Below the pieces are notes generated by a model. It saw only the letters and a program-made list of their open reading frames with translations. It did not search any database and had not been told where the DNA came from. Shown piece by piece: positions 1 through 11,500 of a stretch of DNA of 40,925 nt. Numbering within the stretch: the stretch's first letter is position 1; each line of letters opens with the position of its first letter. The stretch is taken from assembly GCA_002633005.1 (NCBI GenBank), contig NMRA01000446.1, positions 1-40,925 on the forward strand, written 5' to 3'. The stretch comes from Phoronis australis. Taxonomy: Eukaryota > Phoronida > Phoronidae. The translations under genes were made by a program, and so were the position numbers.

Positions 1-1040
1 AACATGTAATACCAGAAAGGAGGATGTTGCGGCGGTTCCTCACAAAGAAGAACGGGACAAAAATTCGGATGTAATGTGGTCCAGCAAAGGAACGTTCCCT
101 CGTTATCTCCTGCTAAAATTTTAAATCAGTCATGCTTAAATGAGTGATTACACCTCATTACATGCTCGGACGGAAATATGAAGTTCAGTTGGAGAATGAC
201 TTGACGAAGTTGTTTACCTTGTTGTATTTTTGCGTGTTAATGAAAGTTTCTTACATCGCTGAAAATGGGAGCATCTCACTATTTCGAAACGTTTAAAAGT
301 ACTCCGAAGATTCACTAGTTCGAAGATTCTTTACTCTGAAGGTACATTGCTCCGAAAATATCTAACTTTCAGACTTAGGTGATAGTTTAGTTATTAGATG
401 CACCTATATCAAAAACAACGCCCGGGTACAAAAACACTTTGTTTCGATTGCATGTAAACAGTGACCACAGCCTAGCTGACCAGTACAACAAGAGATGGTG
501 GTCACTTATTTTCAATGCGCATGCGACATTGCCCGCATGTCTTAACACGGAAAAATGATTACACATTTGCATTTTTAAAAGAATATAAAGTAGGAATATT
601 GATGAATAATGAAAAACGATACATTCAATCAAATCCCTGTCAAGATCGCATCGCTGCACGACTGAAAAGTTTAGAGTCGCTGTGCCTCAACCTAATCTGA
701 AGAAACTCGCGCACGGCCGAGTCGAAACTAAATGTAGTTAGTAGGCCACCCTGTCTCCGACAGTCTTCACAAAATCAGGGAGTCCCATTCAGTCTTCTTA
801 GATTTAAAACCGTCGTTGGTCGCCACAGCCCTGATCCCATGGGAGGCGCAGCAATGAAACAAGTGGGGGGGGGGGCGGTGGGGCGGATACGGCCCGATGC
901 CACGTGAAGCGCTTTGAATCAGCAGCAGTTTCAAAATTATTACCAAATTAGTTGCAACTGTAATTAGTAGCAGCAGTACCTGCAACAATTTTTTGTTGTT
1001 GTCCATCTATTCGTTATGTAAAAATATCTTTAGCGGATAT
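1..1040. other. Intergenic, no gene recognised
   Basis: No convincing exon was found on either strand; the open frames are short and show no recognisable motif. A run of about eleven G followed by more G-rich sequence lies near 864-890. Short echoes of a CGAAGATTC motif occur at 300-350. If the P450 model is right, this lies downstream of its 3' end. Confidence 0.5.
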
Positions 1041-1402
1041 GCTGGGACTGGACCTTTTCAGCAGGGGGGAGGGTTGATCGATCCCCCCGAACCCCACATG
1101 GGTATGGGCCTGGTACCCGACTGTTTCGTACGCGGTGCCAACTGAAGGAGACTGGGGGGCCAGGGCACAGGAATAACCAAAATTTCGCCATATGCGCGCG
1201 CCCAGCCTAAAATGTAGGGATGCAGGGGTCTCGAATTTTTGGGTTTGTGCACCTTTTTACTAAAAAATAGGGTGACCGGCATTTGTTCAAGGCTTATGGA
1301 TTGTGCATTCGCCCCCCGAACCCCGTTGGGTGCGCGCATATGCTAGTCAGCAATTAGCACCCCGAACTGCCGAATGACACCCCCCCCCTAAATCCGCCAC
1401 TG
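1040..1402. repeat. GC-rich dispersed repeat with MITE-like end
   Basis: A G/C-rich island in AT-rich surroundings. The motif CCCCCCGAACCCC occurs near 1083 and again near 1313. The right edge reads CCCCTAAATCCGCCACTG, the same end as the MITE at 15943-16100 and close to the ones near 6030 and 34550. The matching left end was not found, so the element is probably truncated. Assignment is by shared termini only. Confidence 0.45.
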
Positions 1403-2340
1403 TGCCGAAGTTAAAATTAAATTGTTCAGTTCCTTTTGCTCTCCAATCTATACTGCCCTCTTGTGGTGAACTTAAAGTCGTCAACCTTCAGTTTTGGCTT
1501 ATATTTTAATACGTCTTATCACAATATGTTTTAATTGTTTCTTGGGTTACTCCAACTTTTATAGAACTAGTAACATCTACACGCTATGTGATTTTCAGTA
1601 TTGCAACGCTACCCTACGTAAGCTTGTTCTCAGTTTTATGACTGGATTATCTCAATATGTGAATCCTGTAATCACTGTCATCAACCATTCTGACTTTCGC
1701 TCCTTTTACTGTTTGAATGTAGTTATGTTATTAATCTTGGGTTTTATAGTCTCGTTTTTCTCTCCTTCATTAGATTACTTTGTGTTTATGTTGTATTGTT
1801 CTGTACATGGATAACTGTAAAGTTCGCAATAAAGATATTCATCCATAAAATTCCCACATAATCAGTCTTTCGATAGGTTGTGGTTTCCAAGCAGTGAGGC
1901 ATGACTTGTCACTCCCTTCCGACAACCTGATAGTAAGGTGAGCAAATGCAAAACAAAATCACCATTGTACTCTAAACAGAGCAAACCTCTGGCAAAATGT
2001 TGAATTGTCATGGCTTACTGAAAAGTTACTCCCAAAAACTTAAAGACTAGAATATTTATAAAACAGATTAATTCCGTTGAACAGTGTCAGATTTATGTTA
2101 TCTGGATGGTGAGGACGTCAAATTTTAACGCTTTGTCGTCTACACAAGAAATTACGTATTTTCCATAAAGTACCGGACGGATAAGGAAACATAGGGGCCA
2201 TCTACCTGGCTTACAAATTTCACCGGAATCGTAATACGCTAATGTTGCAGGACCTTGTCGGCAAGTTTGTTCAATTTTCCAAATGTCTACAAAATTATAG
2301 ATTGTAAGTAAAAAAGTATAAATTTTCTGAAAGTAAAGTC
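1403..2340. other. AT-rich spacer, possible retroelement or transcript 3' end
   Basis: The plus strand has a 106-codon open frame (1494-1814) of hydrophobic, low-complexity character, followed by AATAAA at 1828-1833. This resembles the 3' tail of a transcript or LINE, but no protein family is recognised and I do not call it a gene. Nothing else is supported here. Confidence 0.25.
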
Positions 2341-2521
2341 TTAAGAGTTTGAGTTTTGACTTTGTTCCAATCTGCCCTCCACTACGGCATGTGATCCTGT
2401 CCTTTTTAGTGAAAAAAACTCAATGCCACATGTACATTTACAGGAAACCGAAGGTATCGTTAAAATAACCAAATTTCTTTCTTCAGGTGAAATCAAAAAG
2501 TGCTGTATGTTGTCTAAGGTT
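2341..2521 (-). CDS. CYP4: CYP4 exon 12: candidate C-terminus
   Basis: Starts after AAAAAAACAG, completing Arg486, and reads [16 protein letters not shown], then [20 protein letters not shown], and a tail ending NSNS and TAA. CYP4 C-termini have an RTLxxFxxxxDPxE helix-strand followed by ...KxxxGIxLxLKR; the order and phase agree. Against it: the acceptor has an A-rich tract instead of pyrimidines, the intron is 6.2 kb, and the tail after SLKR is about 20 residues longer than usual. An exon nearer to 8746 hidden by divergence is the alternative. Confidence 0.45.
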
Positions 2522-5500
2522 CTGTTTTTTTTTGTGAATTTGCAGTTCTTTAACAGGAATTTAGCTGTTATAGTCCATCTTGCAAAAGTAAAACTTTTTA
2601 AAAACAATTTGGTCTGTAGTACGTATGGTGCATTAAGCGTAATGTCTAAAATATTTGAAACTGCTCAGCCACTTCTAAGTTAAGACGTTCGGTGTTAGCT
2701 TAATTTGGACATTTTCTATGGTCTATGTTAACTGGCTTCGCTAAAACTCACTCCAGTTCAAAACAGAGTTCTGAGCTGCGGACGAGCTGTTAGTGCACAT
2801 ATATTATGCTGATTTTTAAATCAAAGTCAACGCGTTGCTTGAATTGAATAAGGTTATAGTCTCCTACTATTGCCATTTTGCACTAAGTGTGACGCTTTTG
2901 ATAATTTCGTTTTTGATAATTAATATATCACACAATTTCAACACAATTAAATAGTTGAGATTTCTTGGGCTGGCCCCCAAAACCCAGAATGAGTTTTTCT
3001 CACATGACCTGTAATATGTTACGACATGACTGGTTAATAACACTGACTGAGTACGTAATTATTTGATATTACATGGGCGAATCACAAAGAAGTGCAAAGT
3101 AGAAATCCACACGCCTTACATTTTATCGTCTGCAAAACACTAAACAACCAAACGCACGCCAATCAAACAATGCCGGAATTTCGAGGTGACAAGGTTATGA
3201 TTGACAAATCTGGTGTCGCAGCTGCACGTAATCCCAGTCGGAGGAACATGCAAGCAACTTCTTAAATGCCCATCATCATCAGCAAATTCCATATCCACGT
3301 TCATTCAAACGGAGACGAGCCCAACTCAAGAAACGCGACGAAACGGTCTAGCTGTCTCAAGGTCAATTCAGTGCTCACGCGCGGGGGAGCCTTGCTGGCT
3401 GTTATTTATAAACATTTTTTAAGTTTTAATATTGCAATTTCAAAGACTATTTATTAGATTCTAAGTTGAATATTTGCTACGAAAATTGAATGCAATTTAC
3501 AATGAATAAACTGTAAAAAAAAACTATTAGAAAAAAGTAAGTGAATTAATTTACATTGCGCAAGCGTGTTTTTACAAAATTTGCGTCATGTGGTTGAAAG
3601 TTTTAAACACGTCAACATTTTCAGCAAAAAAAGATCGCTTTTACGGTTCATGTGAAAAAAAAAACAACAAATCCTACACTCGTTTCAGATTGATGACATG
3701 GGAAAACTTCTTGGAAATTTCGTCAAAATTCCTCGGCAAGCCTCGGGATATTGACAAAATTTCCAAGAGGTTTTGCCGATGTCATAAACTTGAGACTCGT
3801 GTAGAATTCTCTATTTGTGTGTCACAGGCCGTTTAGTAACCAGTAACTTCTATTTGAATCACATGGAATTGTTTATTGTGGTATCTCGAATGCATCAGCA
3901 AGCTCCTTTTTGGGCGTCGTTTTTTAGTTTCTGGCGGACCCTTTCCGGAGATGAATTTGTTCGTCGTGGGTCATCCGTTGTTCATTGTGGCACGATTATT
4001 GGTTTAAGTCAGCCAGTACCTCGAATACCTAATGTAGCTCAAACTTTCAATGGCACATCGTGGTTGAGATTTTTGGGGCTTTCAGGCGGGCACAACCCAA
4101 AAGGCATTTAGTGACCAGTGGCATGTATTTATTCACATGGAATTGTTTTTGTGGTACCTCGAATGTATGAGCTAGCTCATTTTTGGGGAGGTCCTTTTTG
4201 GTTTACAGGCTTGTATGTCATGGGGCATTCGGCGTTCAGTGCGGTACTATGATTCGTTTAAAATCAGTTGGTACCTCGAATATCTGGTCTAGCTCAAATT
4301 TTCACTGTGACATACCGTGGTTGACATTTTTGGGGTTTCTGCGGGCACAACCCTGAGTTTATTTTGTCTGTCATGGAGCATTTAGTGATCAGTGACATGA
4401 ATTGAACCACATGAAGTTGTTTTTGTGGTACCTCGAATGTATGACCTAGCTCGTTGGGGGGGGGGGTCATTTTTCGGTCTCTGCCGGACGTTTTCCATAA
4501 ATTTACTGCAATGTGTTTGTCATGGGTCATTCGGAGTTCATTGTGGTACTATTGATCGTTTTAATTCAGTTTTAGCTGGTATCTCCAATATGTAACCTAA
4601 CTCAAATTTTCAAAGGCATACCGTGGTTGACATTTTGGTGGGTTTTGGCAGGCAAATTCCAGAGGGCATTTTGTCTCTCATGGCGCATTTATAGTCATCA
4701 GTGACGTGCACTGAATCACATAATTTTTTTTGTGGTACCTCGAATGTATGAGCTACCTCATTTTGGGGGGGTCCTTTTTGGTTTCTGCCGCACCCATTTC
4801 AGAGTGCAATTTGTCTAGCCGGGTTTCAAGTTTTGGTACCTCGAATCTAGATCATTTTTGGACGGCCATATCCAATGCCGTCGTGACTACGAACTTGTAT
4901 GCGCCCGGTATGAATTTAAGCAATCACTATCTGCCCATTGTTTGCCAACCCAAGACCTCACAAACAGTTTGGTCAGCACATGACCTGCGGCCGCATCACG
5001 TGACCTAATGAACATGATGTGGCCACAGGTGGCGGCCTGGCCAAACTTAGAAACATAATACACATTTCCATATCTGTATAAGATTTATATATTAATATGA
5101 GTCTAGAATATAGAGAACACCATGAGTCGTAACTGAAAGGACAACGTTTCGCAAGCTCTGCTGGCTTTTCCAAGCCTTTTCGATCTCTGTTGGAGTTGAG
5201 AAAATCGACGGTAATCTTTATAGTCAGAATCCTGTCCCAGGTTTGTGATTGGTTGAATCTCACGCCTCCTCTTTTATTCAAACATGGATTTTCAATTCTT
5301 TCGTATAATACACTTCTTGAAAGCCTACCCCCGTTCAAACCAAGTTTTCCCCATGCCAAGACCTTGTCAAGGTCAAAGTTGTGACTAGTCGATACCTGCC
5401 GTAGCTAGCCCGACGATGTTGGGACAACCGTATTTTGAAGGACTGTCTAGTTTCAACTGCATAAGTTTCAGAGGGGTTCTCCACACCGTATTCCGCAGAC

Positions 5501-8500
5501 CATATTAGGTATCTTTTCCTTAGGGTACGCGACTTTTTGTCTCAAACTGCCAACAGGTTTGAAGGACGTAGTGGTATCAAAAGCCATGAACACAGATCGT
5601 AGTTGTTCAGAAAGTCTTTATACATAAGGAATAGACTATCCTCGCCAATGACTGATCTGGTTGAGGAGCGTCAATGTTGTTAATTTCCAATATTTGTGTT
5701 CTGCAGGTAGCCTTGCCAAAGACCCAACATGGGTATTCGCACAATTTCAGAGAGTCACCGATCCTGTGTTTTACTAATGTCCTGTCATTGTCGTCATAGG
5801 CAATCAGGTCCGCCTGGTGGTATAAGGTACGATTTTATATGTTATGGTCAGATGTAAGCGTTCCGATTTTTTTTTAGTCCACCGACGGATTTTCGGAACA
5901 GAAGGTCCACATCCTCGGCCGGGCAACCTTTCGGGCCGCCTGTGCACGTACAGTCCAGCTTTGCCCGGTTCCGCGAGACAACATGTTGTCCCCCGAGACA
6001 ACATGTTGTCCCCCCGTATGGTATCCTAGGTCCGCCACTGGAGACTCAACTATGTTCCTGAATCTTGTGCGTATTAGTTTCGTTCTTTACTCACAGAGGT
6101 ACTATTTTTCTATCATTTTATCTTTATTATAAGCTCCTCCTTGACCAATGACATTTTCTAATAATATAACTGAAAGCAAATCCCTTAATTCAGTAAAAAA
6201 TAATTAGAGACTTAGTCCTTAAATTAGGGGAGTTGCACGAAAAGATCCCTTCTTATTTTCAATAACATTGAGAATTCAATGTAAAATTCACTCTCGATTT
6301 GTATCAGAGCCAAAAGTTGACTTTACGTGAGTCAAACAACACAAGACAATCAATGTTTTCACTAACTCACAAATTCGCAGCAGATTTAGGAAACTTAGTT
6401 GAGTTCCTATTTGGACACAGCAAACTTCATTTCACTAAAAACTCTAATAACTATACTATCTACAACGTATGCTATTTTCCATTTGAAATCTGACTCGGAT
6501 GACTTTTAAAACCGATATAAAAACACATACATTTACAAACGTCCATATCTGTTTAATATACGAATAACAGTACACTACAAAACTAAGCCATGAACATGAA
6601 ATTGAAACATTGACTTTTCCTAGGCTCAAGGGTAACCATATGCAGCGTATGCTATTTTCCATTTGAAAACTGACTTGGATGACTTTAAACACCAACACAA
6701 ACACACAGACATTTACAAACGTCCAAATTACTGTCAAATATACGAATTCACGACAAAACTAAGCCATAAACATGAAATTGAAACGTCGCCTTTTCCTAGG
6801 ATCAGTCCCATGATGAAAACTTAAACTTCAGAGGCTTGCTCGATTCCATTACAGCAGTTAGCTGGAAGGGTCGTTCTTCGTCCGGTGATTCAAGGGAAAC
6901 CATATACCTTACGAAACAGAGTACAGAATTACATGTTTACTCCTGTGGCCATACTATCATCTTTAATTCCTGGTAACTTAAGTAGCCCACAATAAACAAG
7001 AGGATTGACGAGCCTTGAAATTCGCCTACGACTGCACCACACAGTGTTCTTCTAGGGGTGTTTATTAGTATCATAAAAGTGGCCGTTAGATGGCCCAAAA
7101 TACTTCAAATACGTCCCAAACAGCGAAGGTGTGGCCGTCTGCTGAATACAAAGCTATTAGCCAAAGATGACAGAAACGAACGCGAAAACAATTGGCACTA
7201 GCTGAAGGTGAAACGGTAGTCCAACCCATTTGTGTCATTATCAAATGTTCAGTAGATCTTGCAAGGGGGCTAAAGAGATACAGCCACAGATGCAAAAAAT
7301 GTCACTAAGGGGCACCACTGTAGTTTTAAACATGTGAAAATCCACGTCAATTGTGCTCTTGTCAGTAGGAGTACACCCGCCTATTTTCATAATGATCATC
7401 TGAGCATGGTGACGTAGGCTACGTATAAAGAGGCAGCCGACCAGAAATAATAAAAATGGCCACTAGGGGGCGCAGAATATGTTGAGTCCATCCACACATA
7501 GAAAGGCACCGTGCCCATCATAATAAAAACTTGCTTTCCAAATTTCACAACAAAACGTTTGGACATACAGAGGAAATCGTAAATTGCCACTAGGGGGCAC
7601 AGCAATAGTCGCCCAAAAGTTACATTTATACGATAAGGCTTGCAAAATTTCACTAAGATGCTGCTAACTATTTAGGAAACGAGAAAAACGCAAACACGAT
7701 AAAATCATTACCAGGGGCGCCAGTTGCCAGGCCATCCAAAAATCAACATTAGCCATAACCTTCTCATCAGGAACACATCTGTTAATTTTTCAATCCTCAG
7801 AGCAGTTTTGGGGATACAGAGGTGGATGCCAAACACAGATTCAAAGAAATAAAAACAGTAGCGCAACTGAATCCACCTGACCAAGAATATAGCACCCTTG
7901 TCTCATTAATAGAAACCTATTTGCCTAATTCCATGTAAATCCATCAATGAACTCCGAAGATACAGATGCAAAGGTAAAACGTAAAAGTAGGGTGCACAGG
8001 GATGGGACTGCTCACAAACTCGTGGTCATCCATTAAAAGCTCCATAGGAACACACAAAGATCCTGCAACAAATCAAATCGCCACTAGGGGGAACCAAAGT
8101 GGTTAAACCGGTCCGAAAATCAACGTCAGCCGCAGCCTTCTCATTAATAACACATCTGTCAAGTTTCACCCTGATCCTTTGAACGGTTTGGCGGACAGAG
8201 AGGTGGACGCCAAAACTGAACTCACTTTTTTAAAACACAAAACGCCCACTAGCTCGATATGAAAATCCGACAAAAAATTACGAAGATACAGAGGAAACTG
8301 TAAAAAAAAAAAAACATTGCCACTAGGGGACCCATCGGTAGTCGGATCCGTCAGAAATTTGACTTGATCTTTCATCTTCATAAGAACACATCTTCCTAAT
8401 GTCATCATAAATCCTGCAGAGCGCTTAGGAGATACAAAAGCCGATGTCGGACGCTCTGACGCTAGGCTTTCGGACGTCCAGACTGGAAATGACGGCAATA

Positions 8501-11500
8501 TGCACCCACATGTATTTATGTGGGCACATAAAAACAACGATATTCCCGTTCAACAATAAGTTGACTTTTGTCCTCAAGGTATAATCACAGGCACTCGAAG
8601 GATTAAGAGACTCTCAAAAGATAATAATGAAGGTGTTTGTTATAAAAGTGTCACATAATGGAAAATGGTAAAAATATGTTATTATACAAATGGGACAGCA
8701 ATAATTTGACGTTGGCAAAAGAGTAAAGATAACTTATTCACCTACCTTTGAATCACGCGACTAATCAAAACTTTAATCTCCAACTGAGCAAAGTTTTTGC
8801 CAATGCAATTTCTGTAAAATGCGACAAGTAATAGATGTAGTTTTGTGGGACTACAACAATCAAACATACCTGTAATCAGCCAAATTATACGCAATAGCGT
8901 TTTCACCGCTACGATAGCGAATTCTATGAACAGCAAAAATTACTGGCAATAACTATTAGGGCGTATCATGGTATCTGAATGTAAGTTTCATATTATAATC
9001 TGATCAACTATTTCACAGAAATGATGTTTGAGGGTAGCCAAATGTGCACATTTTTCTAAGGTCCAATGTAACCTTAATGACGTAATATAATATTTTTTTG
9101 CGCCACATCGTAATTAGTGATTAACTGTTGTGTTATGTTATCATAAGAATCTGTTTTAAAAACATGCTGGCTGTCGTCACGTACCTCGGACCAGCAGAGA
9201 ACGGAATGAATGCGTGTGGATCCCGTTTGAGGCAGTTCTCCGGAGAAAATCGCTCTGGATTAAATTTCTGAAAAGTTGACAAAGTCAATTGGCTGGCAAA
9301 GCTCAGGATCCCATGCAAAGGTCAGGGTCCCATGCAAAGGTCAGGGTCCCGTGCAAAGTCGGGCTCTTTAGGCCCAAGACTACGCCTAAAATAACTATAA
9401 CAAAACCAATGGTTTCTATGTTTACTCCTACGTCAAATTTTAAAGAGAATGCAGGAGCCTAATTGTCTCGGTCGCTAGATTGAATGACCTGGATAGAGTT
9501 CAACAACGCTAGGACCTCGCTAGAAAACCAAGAATTTGCGAGATTACGCGTCAGATATCGTCGTGTATTTCAAATGAGAATATTAAGTGATTTTAGCTAG
9601 GTTTTTCCAGCCACGATACAGCTACTGAAGTCTACCCTGTAAACAAGGTGTGAATGATGACGTGATTGTAATTTAACAGCTCCTGGTTAGTGCGCTTCCG
9701 TGTAATGTCTTGCAGAGGGTCTACGCACATGGTCCAATATTTGCATTCACAAAGAAGCACTTCTCTTATACAAAGCAACAACATTTGTAAACACAAGGAA
9801 ACACTGGGGCGTGAAATATAGATATCATATTTTCATTTCAACCAACTCACGTTGGGGTCTTCCCAAATGTGTGGATTGTGGTGAAGTGCATACAAATTGA
9901 CGGCAATATTTGTTCCAGCCAATAGTTTGTGTCCGTGGACTTCTACATCTTCCTCTAGGCGTCGCTGTATTGTAGGCACCGTGGAGTATAAACGCGTGCT
10001 TTCTTTGATACACTGCGATAGAAACGTCAGGCGAGGGATGTCGTCCCTAAAAGATTTAAGCACAGAGACTCGATGACGCCACTATAGTTCATGCACACAT
10101 TTCGATCCACGGCATGCGCCCTCATCCAAAGTAATTGTAAATTTTTCAAGAGAACATTTTTGCACAAATGTGTCGCATGCGCCAAAGCTACACCAACTTG
10201 CACCGTACATGTACGCAGGTGTCTACTGAACATTACATTAGCGCCCGTGTCTTAAAAAAGGTGTATGGGTCCCAAACGATCAATTTATTCAGAATTGTAG
10301 ACACATCTTCTACTTTGTAATGGATAAATTAATCAAATGTACTTGTTGGTTTTACTCAAGTGTACGGATAGTGACGCCGTTCCACGTGCAGGTGCATCAC
10401 CATACTAAGTAGGCGCACATATACAGCTTCGTCTGCAGATAAAAACGTGACCAAATGTCTGCCTTGGACATGGTATGCCAATAAAGATTTTGGGTTGGCA
10501 AGATTGCTGTTGTTGGCAGTTTTTGTTTGACATATCATAACAATTTTAAACGATTGTAAGCCTACTTAACAACATTTTGGAATAACAAAAGCATCATTTT
10601 CCAACGATTCTATTTCGCGCGTGCTTACCAAGTGATCTCAGGCGTTTCTCTACCGGCTATTATTGAGTCCACTTCCTCTTTCACAGCCTCTTGGTATTGC
10701 GGGTGTGTAGCTAGACAATATAACGTCCACGAGATGGCGCTGGCAGTTGTGTCATGACCTTAAAATAAGAGAATCAACCGAGAGAAAACGTTTAATAATG
10801 ACTGTTTTAAAAATAGTGTAGTTCCATTTCAGATTAAAGGAGAATGCCACCCGATTTATTTCGTTTTTTTTTTAACCATCTTAATCCGCGGTCTTTATCC
10901 ACATCACCTCGTATACGGACGATCTCTTTTCGCCGAGAGGTGTTGCGTTAACCTGTGAGTAAGGTGAGCACACGAAGCAGCGACGTCAGTTGTTTTTCAG
11001 CTGAGTGTGTGCCTCTATGCTGTGGGGGTATCGTTCCCGCTTGTGCGAACTATGAAGCTGCGAGGAAAAAGGGTATTATCGGTTTTTCGATTTTCTCGAG
11101 AACTTGAAATGCTTCGCAAGTGGTTCGCAGCAGTAAAGAAAGAAAGCACACCTTTAATACCAATTATGAGGCCGTGAAATATCTCTGTGTCTGTGGGCAG
11201 CATTGTTCTGCTTCAAAATGAGTTAGGAAGTCGCAACGGCTTAACCAATATATTGATAAAACTGAAACAAAGTGTCTCGAAAGACTGTCTCAGTAGACAA
11301 TTTGTAATGCCTTTGGAGTGTTCGTGAGTGCAAAAATGTTTTGAGAAACCAGCAATAAATAAATCATACTGCGTTACCGGTTTAAAATGCAATAAAACTA
11401 ATAGTCCAAATGCGGATTTATTTGCGGTTGTCGTAAACAGCTATGACGTTACGTGTGGGGGGACAGAACCTGCCACATTTGTCATTGTATGCTGCCTCCT

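Larger units (their letters stand above)
2522..8745 (-). other. CYP4 intron 11 (tentative)
   Basis: 6.2 kb, phase 2, the longest intron in the model. It contains a ~280-bp tandem array (3829-4865), a probable Penelope-like scrap (5225-5314), palindromic repeats near 5975-6014, a MITE end near 6026-6041, a 180-bp duplication (6466-6805) and the CTCF-motif array (about 7030-8540). Its lower boundary depends on exon 12. Confidence 0.45.
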
